The notes: generated by a model from the letters alone, not told the origin. A stretch of DNA of 64,000 nucleotides from Candidatus Hydrogenedentes bacterium ADurb.Bin170 (GCA_002070275.1 MWCY01000009.1:23371-87370); one strand, 5' to 3'. Positions 12,564 to 20,439 are shown, numbered from the stretch's first letter. A program made the numbers and translations.

Positions 12564-12575
12564 ACAATATATTGT
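12564..12575. promoter_or_regulatory. Palindromic operator-like site 3, in the leader
   Basis: ACAATATATTGT is a perfect 12-base palindrome. Its centre is 30 bases from site 2, close to three helical turns, so all three sites would face roughly the same side of the helix. Confidence 0.55.
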
Positions 12576-12652
12576 GTATTTATGATTCCAGATAGCGCCT
12601 TACGACAAAGGGTAGACGGTATGCAACCAAAGATGCAACGGGAGGAAAAGAA

Positions 12653-14170
12653 ATGACACTTGTCCGACTTGTTTATCTGCCTGGTGAACCGGCAATCAAT
12701 TCTTTATGCCCCAAGTCGGCGCTTCTGGAAGGTGTAGGTCAGCTTTGCGAGGCAGGCTTTCAAACCGATCTTCAGCACCTTGGAGAAGTGCGCTCGCATG
12801 GGGAGGCGTTGATATCTGAAACACCCCGCGTTGCATTGACCCCAGCCGAAGCAGTGAGCGGCCTTCCCGCCGCCGCATTAACGGTGTTTTATGCAGAATC
12901 CCGCGGGGACTATGAACAAGTCCGCAAAGCGAGTCTGCTCCTAGCGAAATATCATCCGGAGACAACGCAATTACTTGCCGGTCCCTTTGCGGTACATTTT
13001 GCAACCTGTGCTCTTGCTGACCTTCCGGTTTTAGACGGTGCGATTTCAGACCATCTGTCTGCTACGCTTCCACAGGCTGCGCTTTATCTTCTGGGAGGAC
13101 AAAAGCGCCCGGACAGCGGCGACCTGTCTTTTCAGGAAAATGGCGGGAAAGCGGTATGGAAACGCCGGGCCGCCTTTACTACTCTTTCTCCTTTTGTATC
13201 AAGAAGACGCTGTGAGAAAAACAATCTCCTTCAATACTACCCTTTATCTTTTTCAGAAGGGCCATGCGCATTTTTTTATCAGGACAAAAAATGCAGTCAG
13301 CGCGGATCCAAATCAGCCGCGCTGCTCTTTAATGAAATTAAATGGCTCCATGAGAGCCATGATGCCACTGTTTTTCACATTGATATTCAACATGTTGCAT
13401 CGGAAGAAGTGGAAGAACTTGCCCAGCGACTATTAGACCACAACCTGATGATTCTCTACAGTCTTGGAAACGCCACACAGTCTTTTTCCCGCACTACGGC
13501 AAGACTGCTGCTTGCGTCCGGGTGCCGGAGTATCGGTTTCAGGATACCGACGGGCAGTCAGCGCATCCTGGAAGATTTTTACGGTATGCAGGTAAGTATC
13601 AGCGCCATGCAGTCAGTGCTTCGCCTTTGCCGTGATACCGGTCTGCAGACCGTCCTCCATCTGACGGGACCCTGTCCGATAGATGATATTCATAGCACGG
13701 CGGAGACTGTACGCTTTCTTGAAGACGCACACCCCCATAGCGTAACCCTCTCTCCGCTTGCCGTTGTACCACACTCACTTTGGTTTTGTCAGCCCCGTCG
13801 CTTTGGTCTTTCCTTCAGCTATAAGCACTACCAGAAACAGATGGATCCTTTCCGCCTTCCTCTCACGCTTGCCGGCAAATGGAATAGGCATCGTCTTGCT
13901 TTTGTTAACAAAGTAATTCAGGATTACGCTTTCAAAGCGGGGCTTCTTTTTAACGCTGACGAGCGTTCGATGCTCCTGCTGCGCTTGCTTGGTATTGAGG
14001 GCGTGAGTGACTCAAGCCGCTTTCTGCAGCATCTTTCGCGGCTGCTGGAGAGTAACGACGCTGCCGGTCTGTCTGATGTCATACAGAAGTTTAACCACCG
14101 TGCTACAGTAGCAGTTTCCAGGGATGCGGCGGCGATGCCCCATTTCGGTCAGGTTGCGATTTCCCGCTGA
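12653..14170 (+). CDS. Radical-SAM/B12-binding-like protein lacking the iron-sulfur cysteine triad
   Basis: This 505-residue protein follows the plan of B12-binding radical SAM enzymes: a degenerate cobalamin-binding-like fold (about residues 1-155, with the HPETTQLLAGP strand-loop) and a barrel-like half (about 195-370) with the pattern GCRSIGFRIPTGSQRIL seen where that family recognises its substrate. At the place of the CxxxCxxC motif it reads GPCAFFYQDKKC (Cys205, Cys214): only the first cysteine is kept, so a normal SAM-binding cluster cannot form. No B12 DxHxxG motif is visible. GGGAGG lies about eight bases before the ATG. Function is unknown; it may be a pseudoenzyme or a very divergent member. 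Confidence 0.6.
   Translation: MTLVRLVYLPGEPAINSLCPKSALLEGVGQLCEAGFQTDLQHLGEVRSHGEALISETPRVALTPAEAVSGLPAAALTVFYAESRGDYEQVRKASLLLAKYHPETTQLLAGPFAVHFATCALADLPVLDGAISDHLSATLPQAALYLLGGQKRPDSGDLSFQENGGKAVWKRRAAFTTLSPFVSRRRCEKNNLLQYYPLSFSEGPCAFFYQDKKCSQRGSKSAALLFNEIKWLHESHDATVFHIDIQHVASEEVEELAQRLLDHNLMILYSLGNATQSFSRTTARLLLASGCRSIGFRIPTGSQRILEDFYGMQVSISAMQSVLRLCRDTGLQTVLHLTGPCPIDDIHSTAETVRFLEDAHPHSVTLSPLAVVPHSLWFCQPRRFGLSFSYKHYQKQMDPFRLPLTLAGKWNRHRLAFVNKVIQDYAFKAGLLFNADERSMLLLRLLGIEGVSDSSRFLQHLSRLLESNDAAGLSDVIQKFNHRATVAVSRDAAAMPHFGQVAISR
13387..13398. promoter_or_regulatory. Additional copy of the 12-base palindrome inside the coding region
   Basis: TCAACATGTTGC matches the upstream sites over its ten central bases (CAACATGTTG). 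It lies about 850 bases downstream of the promoter. It could be an auxiliary operator or chance. Confidence 0.3.
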
Positions 14171-14234
14171 GCACGCGGGGTTATTAATTTCCGGCGAACA
14201 GGCGCAGGTTGCTGCGCGTTTTCCATGTGTCCAG

Positions 14235-14264
14235 TTGGTATTTTTGCTGTCGATCCTGTATAAT
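14235..14264 (+). promoter_or_regulatory. Promoter of trxA
   Basis: TTGGTA and a perfect TATAAT are separated by 18 bases, with the -10 preceded by TG. The box ends 48 bases before the trxA ATG. Confidence 0.7.
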
Positions 14265-14312
14265 TCACGGCAGTCAAAAAGAAACACAGATCCAGATAAA
14301 AAGGGTATTGCG

Positions 14313-14633
14313 ATGAGTAACGTTGCTGAACTTACAGAAGCCACTTTTAAAGATGCAGTGAATAGCGGTGTTTCGCTTATTGATTTTTGGGCAGAATGGT
14401 GCGGTCCCTGCCGGATGATGGGTCCTATCCTGGACGATGTCGCAAAAGCAGTCGGTGATACAGCCAATGTCTATAAAGTGAACGTTGACAATGCTCAGAA
14501 CCTTGCGGCGACTTTGAATATTTCAAGCATTCCTGCGCTGATTATTTTTAAAGACGGCGAAGAAGTCAAGCGCTTTGTCGGAGTCACTTCCAAAGGTGAT
14601 CTTATCAGTGCGCTGGAAGCGGCGGCAGAATAG
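14313..14633 (+). CDS. trxA: Thioredoxin
   Basis: This is a 106-residue thioredoxin with the active site WCGPC (in FWAEWCGPCRMMGP) and the cis-proline loop SIPAL. It reduces protein disulfides in the cytoplasm with electrons from thioredoxin reductase, which is not in the window. The ATG is chosen because it follows the TATAAT promoter and gives the normal length; longer frames upstream run into the promoter. A terminator follows, so this is probably a single-gene unit. Confidence 0.97.
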   Translation: MSNVAELTEATFKDAVNSGVSLIDFWAEWCGPCRMMGPILDDVAKAVGDTANVYKVNVDNAQNLAATLNISSIPALIIFKDGEEVKRFVGVTSKGDLISALEAAAE

Positions 14634-14664
14634 TTCTTTTCTGCACCGTTAATCCAAACATTCA

Positions 14665-14707
14665 AGGCGCTCTGTAACAACAATGAGGTACAGGGCGCCT
14701 TTTTTTA
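14665..14707 (+). terminator. Rho-independent terminator of trxA
   Basis: A 12-bp stem (AGGCGCTCTGTA with TACAGGGCGCCT, one G-T pair) is followed by seven T. It lies 31 bases past the trxA stop. Confidence 0.88.
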
Positions 14708-14777
14708 AAGTCCTCTGTCAGACAATTGACATACTTTTCTTCGGCAGAACTTAATAAGACAACCAAAAAAGGACACA

Positions 14778-15788
14778 ATGATGAGTACAAAAGTCGTCGC
14801 CGTTGTCGGCGCAACTGGTGTTGTCGGTCGCCAAATGCTGGAAACTCTGGAAGCGCGCAACTTCCCGCTCTCCCGCCTTGTCCCCCTTGCCTCCGAGCGT
14901 TCCCGTGGCAAAACAGTTTCCTTCAAAGGGGAGACAATTCCTGTGGAAGTTTTGTCCGAAAACTCTTTTGAAGGGATCGACATAGCGCTGTTCAGTGCGG
15001 GCGGTGGCACCAGTAAAAAATACGCACCTCTGGCGGCTGCCTCCGGTGCAGTTGTTATTGACAACTCCAGTGCTTTTAGAATGGACCCGGACGTGCCTCT
15101 AGTTGTTCCCGAGGTCAATGCACATGCTTTAAAAAATCACAAAGGCATTATTGCAAATCCGAACTGTTCAACAACACAGATGGTTGTCGTACTGAAGCCT
15201 CTGCATGATGCTGCCCGGATCCGGCGCATTGTCGTTTCCACCTATCAGGCAGTCTCCGGTGCGGGAATTGCAGCCATTACGGAGCTGCAGGAGCAGTCCC
15301 GTGCCCTTCTGGCGGGTGAGCCTTATGCACCCAAGGTTTTTCCGCACCAGATCGCTTTCAACTGCCTTCCGCAAATTCCGCAAAGCGATGCTTTTCTTGA
15401 CAATGGATATACCAGTGAAGAAATGAAGATGGTTCATGAGACCAGAAAGATTCTAGGTGATGACAGCATAGCCGTCACAGCGACAACTGTTCGCGTCCCT
15501 GTCCTGAACGGGCACAGTGAAAGTGTCAACGTTCAGACCGAGAAAAAGCTGACGGCAGCAGAAGCGCGTGCGCTTCTTTCCAAAGCACCCGGAGTGGTCG
15601 TACAGGATGACCCCCAGCACCAAATTTATCCTCTTGCCGTAAATTCAACCGGAAAATTTGACACTTTTGTCGGGCGCATCCGGGACGACATCTCTCACGA
15701 AAGTGCTCTGGACATGTGGATTGTGTCGGACAACCTGCTGAAAGGTGCTGCGCTCAATACGGTACAGATTGCTGAAGAGCTTCTTTAA
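14778..15788 (+). CDS. asd: Aspartate-semialdehyde dehydrogenase
   Basis: This 336-residue enzyme reduces beta-aspartyl phosphate to the semialdehyde with NADPH, the branch point to lysine/diaminopimelate, threonine and methionine. It shows the nucleotide-binding loop GATGVVGRQM (residues 11-20), the catalytic Cys130 in NPNCSTTQ, and the substrate-binding GHSESVNVQTE stretch. Two ATGs are adjacent; the first is used here, and the second would shorten the protein by one residue. It is flanked by terminators on both sides, so it is likely monocistronic. Confidence 0.97.
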   Translation: MMSTKVVAVVGATGVVGRQMLETLEARNFPLSRLVPLASERSRGKTVSFKGETIPVEVLSENSFEGIDIALFSAGGGTSKKYAPLAAASGAVVIDNSSAFRMDPDVPLVVPEVNAHALKNHKGIIANPNCSTTQMVVVLKPLHDAARIRRIVVSTYQAVSGAGIAAITELQEQSRALLAGEPYAPKVFPHQIAFNCLPQIPQSDAFLDNGYTSEEMKMVHETRKILGDDSIAVTATTVRVPVLNGHSESVNVQTEKKLTAAEARALLSKAPGVVVQDDPQHQIYPLAVNSTGKFDTFVGRIRDDISHESALDMWIVSDNLLKGAALNTVQIAEELL

Positions 15789-15815
15789 GCCCGCGATACA
15801 CTTACCAAAACGCAA

Positions 15816-15848
15816 ACGCCCGGGTTCGGTCTCCCGGGCGTTTTTTTT
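15816..15848. terminator. Terminator between asd and ubiE (probably bidirectional)
   Basis: A 9-bp stem (ACGCCCGGG with CCCGGGCGT) is followed by eight T on the plus strand for asd. On the minus strand a shorter T-containing tract follows, so it may also end the ubiE unit that converges here. Confidence 0.85.
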
Positions 15849-16581
15849 ATTCGCTCCGTGATGCCGTATAAAGTGTGACGACCCCGAAAGTCATGGGTCG
15901 GGATTGCACGACTTCAAACCCTGCATTGTAAAGATGATCACGGATCACTGAGGGTCTGGGAAAAGCCTCAACCGAACGGTTGAGATAGCGATACGCATCT
16001 TTTTGTCGGCTCAATTTCCCCGCTACCGGCGTCATAAGATAGCGGAAATAGAAGAGGTATGCGCTGCGAATCAAATAGTTTTCCGGTAAACTGAATTCAA
16101 GAATGACGACCTTTCCGCCCGGTCGCAATACCCGGTAAATTTCTCTGAAGCTTTCGGAAAGCAGAGCAAAGTTACGAATTCCAAAGGCAATGGTTATTGT
16201 GTCCACACTTCGGTCGGCAAAACACAGCGCCGCCGCATCCGACTGCATAAGCACGGCTTGTGTCCGTCCGCCGTGCTGAAGTTTGTTTTGGGCAGCCTGC
16301 AGCATATTAAAAGAAATGTCCGCACCGAAAACCGCAGCCTCCCCCGCTTCCGCCGCCAGCCCTTTCAAGACATCACCTGTTCCCGTCGCGATATCCAGAA
16401 TCACATGGTTTTCATCCTTAAAGACGGTACGCAGCATCGCTTTACGCCAGGCGACATCCCGGCGAAAAGAGAATATTCTGTTGATTACATCGTATCGCCG
16501 GGCAATCGCATCAAACATAAAACGTGTTTGATTCCGCTGTGCGTGAATCATGTCCGGCTTAACCGGTGGTTCAGGCTTCAT
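15847..16581 (-). CDS. ubiE: Demethylmenaquinone/ubiquinone methyltransferase
   Basis: This 244-residue SAM-dependent methyltransferase performs the C-methylation in menaquinone (and, where present, ubiquinone) synthesis. The family N-terminus is clear (MFDAIARRYDVINRIFSF), motif I is ILDIATGTGDVL, and the signature IAFGIRN appears in the middle. It overlaps the rimI stop by 11 bases and is the last gene of the HU-tsaB-rimI-ubiE unit. Whether the natural substrate is a mena- or ubiquinone precursor cannot be read from the sequence; menaquinone is more likely for an anaerobe-like genome (menG). Confidence 0.95.
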   Translation of the reverse strand: MKPEPPVKPDMIHAQRNQTRFMFDAIARRYDVINRIFSFRRDVAWRKAMLRTVFKDENHVILDIATGTGDVLKGLAAEAGEAAVFGADISFNMLQAAQNKLQHGGRTQAVLMQSDAAALCFADRSVDTITIAFGIRNFALLSESFREIYRVLRPGGKVVILEFSLPENYLIRSAYLFYFRYLMTPVAGKLSRQKDAYRYLNRSVEAFPRPSVIRDHLYNAGFEVVQSRPMTFGVVTLYTASRSE

Positions 16582-17071
16582 CCATGCCTTTCTTTACAGA
16601 GATTTCGTGCGGTTCCAGCTGCTTAAACATCTCCAGTGCATTTTCACCGGTTCGTCGGTAATAACCGTTTCGATAGCGGACCGGGCGAAATCCAAGCGTC
16701 AGGTAAAGAAGAATTGCCCGGTAATTGGTCTCGCGCACCTCCAGACGTATTGCCTCCAGTCCCGAAGCGGAAACCTCTTTAATAAGATTTTTCATCAGCG
16801 GTCTTGCAAATCCCTGTCTTCTGTAAGGCGGCAGCACAGTCACCCGGGTTACATGTGCCTCATCCACAAGATCCCAGAATCCGGCATACCCGATCAGTTC
16901 TCCGTAACGGAGCATAACAAAGAAATGAGACCGGATATTATAGATTTCCTGCAGCAGTTCGGAAGTATTCCAAGCTTCAGGGTACGCCTCTTTCTCCGCT
17001 TCTTCAACAAAAGGCAGGAAATAAAAATCCAAGGGATGAAATGTCAAGGCAATGCCGGGAAATTCATTCAT
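16571..17071 (-). CDS. rimI: GNAT acetyltransferase, probable ribosomal-protein-alanine N-acetyltransferase
   Basis: This 166-residue protein has the GNAT core, with the acetyl-CoA loop seen as LPPYRRQGFARPLM and the downstream strand-helix NYRAILLYLTLGFRPVRYRNGYYR typical of RimI, split here by position at about residues 108-140. The start overlaps the tsaB stop (ATGA), which fixes it; a longer frame would run back inside tsaB. RimI commonly lies beside tsaB, as here. The acetylated target in this organism is inferred from E. coli. Confidence 0.9.
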   Translation of the reverse strand: MNEFPGIALTFHPLDFYFLPFVEEAEKEAYPEAWNTSELLQEIYNIRSHFFVMLRYGELIGYAGFWDLVDEAHVTRVTVLPPYRRQGFARPLMKNLIKEVSASGLEAIRLEVRETNYRAILLYLTLGFRPVRYRNGYYRRTGENALEMFKQLEPHEISVKKGMDEA

Positions 17072-17847
17072 GGCCGGTGTTTTTCTGGGGTCGCTGCTTT
17101 TGTACCCGCAGCCTCTTTTGCCTGTTCGGCCTGGGACAGGCGATGATAAAGCGGTACGGCGTAAGCGGGATTGTGTTCCGTCTGTGTGAGCCACAAATCA
17201 AGAGCTTCCGCTGCGACTGCATCGGCACGGGGAAGTCCGCAATGTACTTCGGCAATCATCGCTTCAGGTGCCCGGCTGCGTATTTCACTCGCATAACGCT
17301 GTGCCCCATCACCAAGAAACACAAGAGGCGCTGTTGCGCTCAGAGCAGCTTCAATAAAAAAATCGACAGACGCTGCCTGATCGGGCACTATTTTTTCGCG
17401 GCATCCTTTTTGAAAGCGGTAAACAGCACCAAAAACTTCTTTCATCCGGGCATCCAGCAAAGGCACTAATGTTCCTTGGGGAAACGCATTCATTCGCGCG
17501 AGCGCATCCAGTGTCGGCACCGACACCAGAGGCAGTTGAAGAGCCAAAGCAAGTCCTTTCCAAAAAGACAGCCCTACGCGCAGTCCTGTGAATGAGCCCG
17601 GCCCGGTAGTCACCGCCAGACAGGAGAGACTTTGCAACTCTGTCCCGGCCTTTTCAAGAACCCCTTCCACAGCTTCAAGCAGACGCTCGGAATGCAGATG
17701 CCGACTATCCAGCCCCATAGTGCTGATGGGAATGCATGAGGGTTTGTTTTTATCACATTGGCATAACGCCACCGTGCAATAGCCCGTGCTTGTATCTCCG
17801 GCAAGTATCAAAGGAAAGGTCTCAGTATTTGAGCAGGTATGCGCCAT
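17068..17847 (-). CDS. tsaB: tRNA N6-threonylcarbamoyladenosine biosynthesis protein TsaB
   Basis: This 259-residue protein is the scaffold partner of TsaD in making t6A37 of ANN-reading tRNAs. It has the actin-like N-terminal strand (LILAGDTSTGYCTVAL) and the hallmark VTTGPGSFTGLRVGLSFWKG. The ATG at the end of the HU gene is chosen because the homologous region starts there; upstream in-frame codons lie inside HU. It begins four bases after the HU stop and ends in an ATGA overlap with rimI. Confidence 0.95.
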   Translation of the reverse strand: MAHTCSNTETFPLILAGDTSTGYCTVALCQCDKNKPSCIPISTMGLDSRHLHSERLLEAVEGVLEKAGTELQSLSCLAVTTGPGSFTGLRVGLSFWKGLALALQLPLVSVPTLDALARMNAFPQGTLVPLLDARMKEVFGAVYRFQKGCREKIVPDQAASVDFFIEAALSATAPLVFLGDGAQRYASEIRSRAPEAMIAEVHCGLPRADAVAAEALDLWLTQTEHNPAYAVPLYHRLSQAEQAKEAAGTKAATPEKHRP

Positions 17848-17851
17848 GACT

Positions 17852-18169
17852 TTATGGTTTTCTTGTCTTAGGTCGGGTAAATTCCGCCGGGGAGGCGGCA
17901 CGCTGCAGCATTTCCCTGCCCGGTTTAAAAACAACATCGCGGTAGGAAGGCACAGCGACTTTTTCGCCTGTATGAATGTTTCTTCCCAGGCGCGGAGCAC
18001 GCTGTTTGGTTCTGAAAACGCCAAAGTTGCGTATTTCCCAGTACTCACCTTCCAGCAGGGCATTCGCAAGAATAGAAAGAATCGTCTCCGTTGATTTGCG
18101 GGCAGCCTCCGGCTGCAGCTCAAGACGCTCAGCCATCTGTTGAGCAATGTCTTTTTTTGTTGTAGTCAT
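17852..18169 (-). CDS. HU/IHF-family DNA-binding protein
   Basis: This 105-residue histone-like protein has the family layout: an N-terminal helical dimerisation part (TKKDIAQQMAERLELQ) and the DNA-binding beta arm (IRNFGVFRTKQRAPRLGRN, then VPSYRDVVFKPGREM). The C-terminus has a short basic tail (RPKTRKP). IHF subunits and HU cannot be separated from this alone. It heads the unit with tsaB, four bases away, so a nucleoid protein and a tRNA-modification gene share a transcript. Confidence 0.92.
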   Translation of the reverse strand: MTTTKKDIAQQMAERLELQPEAARKSTETILSILANALLEGEYWEIRNFGVFRTKQRAPRLGRNIHTGEKVAVPSYRDVVFKPGREMLQRAASPAEFTRPKTRKP

Positions 18170-18231
18170 ATAGAAGAAGTCCTTACCTTAGATGCCTGGC
18201 GCTGTTTCCTGTACGGGCATCTTCCTTTATC

Positions 18232-19392
18232 TTATATGGCTTCAAAATATTTTTCGTAGGCATGTATTGGAAGAATGTGCATGCGGCACAGCAGTTTAAA
18301 AGGCCACTTAAACAACTTCACCCATGAATAGTAGTTGGGATAATCCAGAAAGTATTTATTGGGGGCGGCGATGATGGCTTCAAATTCTTCTCTGGACATC
18401 TGCTGTTTTTCCAGGCTCTGACTTACAAACTCTTCATTATCGAAATACGGCGGGGATGCCATAATAGCCAGCCCCTCTTCTCTTGTCAATATGCCTGTTC
18501 GCACCTGGGCAGCCACATCGACCACTCTCCAGTCAATGCCGAATTTCCGCCAGGCATAGTTATAAATGAGAATAAAAAGCTCGTTATCCATATGGTGCCC
18601 GTCAGGCTCCTGCCATCCATAACGCTCAATCAACGTATTTTCTATCTGACGTCCCATGTCATTGTAATAGTTCGTCACATTAACAACTTTTATTCTCTTT
18701 ATAAAAAGCCAATAAAGAAAATGATGAATATCGGCATTTTTAAAATGATTTATTTTTGTTTTGGCAAACCGCTTGATGATTGCACGGGTATAGCGGGCGT
18801 CCATGTAATTCCACAACAGCGGTGCCACACCTTCTTCTCTGAAAGAGTGACTTAATAAAATGTACTTAATGTCGTTTTTTGCTGCCGTGCTATACAAGGT
18901 ATAAGCAATGCCTATGTCGTTGGTCAAATCAACATAAGGAACACAGGCACGAATATTGGCATTCGTCAACTCTCTGGAATCATCCCAGTCCATCGTGACA
19001 ATATGCAAGTCAACTCCAAGTTTTGCGCATATGTTTTCCATGTTGGACCGCGCTTTTTCTGAAGTCCAGCCATTGTCAAAGTGAACCGCAAGCGGTTTCA
19101 GGCCCAGCACTTCTTTGGCATAATGGAGGCAATAAGAGGTATCTCTGCCGCCGCTGAAGCCGACAACACAGTCGTAGGGTTTCCCTTTGCCGCTCTTACG
19201 AATGGAAACTGCAATATCCTTCAATATTTTCTCGCCTGCTTTCCCAATAGGAAACAGTTTGTCCATGCTGTCGTGCATATGGCAGTAATTGCATACGCCG
19301 TCTTTATCAAATCGTATGCCGCCAACTGTTTCATCCATAATGCAACGGTTGCAGCGTACAGGTTCTTTTACTTCAGAGGCTGAGGTCGTCAT
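18232..19392 (-). CDS. N-acetyl sugar amidotransferase (WbpG/WbuX-like PP-loop protein)
   Basis: This protein of 386 residues has two CxxC pairs at the N-terminus (Cys14/17 and Cys34/37) and a PP-loop SGGRDTS (80-86), the arrangement of WbpG/PseA-type enzymes that amidate a hexosamine in lipopolysaccharide O-antigen or other surface glycans. It uses ammonia supplied by HisH- and HisF-like partners, which are not adjacent here. The start is the ATG preceding MTTSASEVKE, with AAGGA 11 bases upstream. The next gene downstream (HU) is 62 bases away. Confidence 0.85.
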   Translation of the reverse strand: MTTSASEVKEPVRCNRCIMDETVGGIRFDKDGVCNYCHMHDSMDKLFPIGKAGEKILKDIAVSIRKSGKGKPYDCVVGFSGGRDTSYCLHYAKEVLGLKPLAVHFDNGWTSEKARSNMENICAKLGVDLHIVTMDWDDSRELTNANIRACVPYVDLTNDIGIAYTLYSTAAKNDIKYILLSHSFREEGVAPLLWNYMDARYTRAIIKRFAKTKINHFKNADIHHFLYWLFIKRIKVVNVTNYYNDMGRQIENTLIERYGWQEPDGHHMDNELFILIYNYAWRKFGIDWRVVDVAAQVRTGILTREEGLAIMASPPYFDNEEFVSQSLEKQQMSREEFEAIIAAPNKYFLDYPNYYSWVKLFKWPFKLLCRMHILPIHAYEKYFEAI

Positions 19393-19832
19393 GGGTGAAT
19401 TTGTCCTTGTCTTCCTTGAAAAGAGGAACACACGAAGAGCCAACAATATTTTTGCGGCGCTTTGCGTGTATGTGCTATCGCCATCAGTCGATAATCCAGG
19501 AATACAACCTGAAAACGATGACAAAGCACGGAAAATAGAGTACCAAAAACATGCGCCCTATTGCATAAATTCAAGAAAGAACCGGAAAGGCGGGTTAACG
19601 GGATATTTTCGGCAGTCAGCGCTTGCGTATTTCCTGCTCCTCTGAAATAGATTTTGTGTAACGGCTTGAGGTGCTCAACGGTATTTTGCTATAATAAATA
19701 TCCAGCCGGATGATGGAAGCCAGTATATCTTTCTGCCCATGCGCCATGCCTGCTTCGGGGGGAATACTATTCTGCCATGCATCCGGAAAGAGTATTTTAC
19801 TGCATAATAGTTGAAAAGGAAACGCATTTTTC
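19393..19832. other. Intergenic region between the amidotransferase and ndk
   Basis: This 440-base gap between divergent genes contains the ndk promoter. No supported coding sequence, tRNA or clear hairpin is seen. Short open frames on both strands have no ribosome-binding site or recognisable similarity. No convincing promoter for the amidotransferase was identified. Confidence 0.6.
19666..19695 (+). promoter_or_regulatory. Promoter of ndk
   Basis: TTGAGG and a perfect TATAAT are separated by 18 bases, and the -10 is preceded by TGC (extended -10). It would give a leader of about 130 bases before ndk. Confidence 0.65.
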
Positions 19833-20279
19833 ATGGAACGCACATTTGTCATGATAAAGCCGGATGGTGTGGGCCGTGGTCTTGCGGGCGACGTTATCAG
19901 CCGATATGAAAAACGCGGATTGAAGTTGGTTGCCCTTAAAATGCAGCATCTTACTGCAGCGCAGGCTGAACGACACTACGGCGAGCATAAAGGCAAATCT
20001 TTTTATAACGAACTGGTTTCCTTTATCACTTCGGGCCCTTCAATCCAAATTGTTCTTGAAGGCAAAGACGCTGTGGCACAGGTGCGGAAAATGCACGGTG
20101 CAACCAATTGTCTGGATGCACTGCCGGGTACCATTCGCGGTGATTTTGGACTGAGCAACCAGAAAAATCTGGTCCATGCATCGGATAGCCCAGAAACGGC
20201 AGCCCGTGAAATTGCTCTGTATTTTGAAGAAGACGAAATTATTTCATATGAACTGCCTATAGCAGAGTGGCTGCGGTAG
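19833..20279 (+). CDS. ndk: Nucleoside diphosphate kinase
   Basis: This 148-residue enzyme transfers the gamma phosphate between nucleoside di- and triphosphates through the catalytic His115 in KNLVHASDS. The N-terminal ERTFVMIKPDGVGRG is the family signature. Length is typical (140-150). AAGGA lies 12 bases before the ATG. The following small basic-protein gene starts 56 bases later and may be cotranscribed, although a TATAAT in the gap suggests its own start. Confidence 0.97.
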   Translation: MERTFVMIKPDGVGRGLAGDVISRYEKRGLKLVALKMQHLTAAQAERHYGEHKGKSFYNELVSFITSGPSIQIVLEGKDAVAQVRKMHGATNCLDALPGTIRGDFGLSNQKNLVHASDSPETAAREIALYFEEDEIISYELPIAEWLR

Positions 20280-20295
20280 GCTGTAAATTACAACG

Positions 20296-20301
20296 TATAA
20301 T
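20296..20301 (+). promoter_or_regulatory. Candidate -10 box before the 29-residue basic protein gene
   Basis: A perfect TATAAT lies in the ndk-downstream gap, 20 bases before the AGGAGG site. There is no good -35 at the expected distance, so this is weak. Confidence 0.3.
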
Positions 20302-20334
20302 TGAAAACAACGGTTTAACCAGGAGGATTCTCTC

Positions 20335-20424
20335 GTGGCAGGTGGAAGAAAAGTTCGCAAAGCCAAAATCAACAAGCACAAACGTAAAAAACGTTCCAGA
20401 CAGAACAGACATAAAAACAAATAA
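20335..20424 (+). CDS. 29-residue basic protein, AURKAIP1/COX24 (mS38-like) family
   Basis: A GTG preceded by a perfect AGGAGG (8-base spacing) opens a 29-codon frame. The peptide is MAGGRKVRKAKINKHKRKKR followed by SRQNRHKNK. More than half of its residues are Lys or Arg. The core, a K-x-N-K-H-K-R-K-K-R run followed by RQNRHKNK, resembles the short AURKAIP1/COX24 domain known from mitochondrial small-subunit protein mS38 and from tiny bacterial proteins. A ribosome-associated role is inferred from that resemblance and from the composition. It sits between ndk and a hairpin with a T run. Confidence 0.75.
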   Translation: MAGGRKVRKAKINKHKRKKRSRQNRHKNK

Positions 20425-20439
20425 TCCTTGTTGAATGCT

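Larger units (their letters stand above)
12332..12652. other. Divergent regulatory region between rnhA and the radical-SAM-like gene
   Basis: This 321-base, AT-rich gap contains no supported coding sequence. It holds the rnhA promoter on the minus strand, a strong promoter on the plus strand and three copies of a 12-base palindrome of the form nCAAyATrTTGn, with a further half copy (ACAACATAT) near 12432. Individual elements are listed separately. Confidence 0.8.

Noticed and set aside
18170..18231. GATGCC...GGCATC hairpin between the amidotransferase and HU genes as a terminator
   Set aside because: The stem is only six bases and no T run follows on either strand.
20281..20334. A riboswitch or regulatory RNA between ndk and the small basic protein gene
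   Set aside because: The gap is only 55 bases and shows no stem of useful length.
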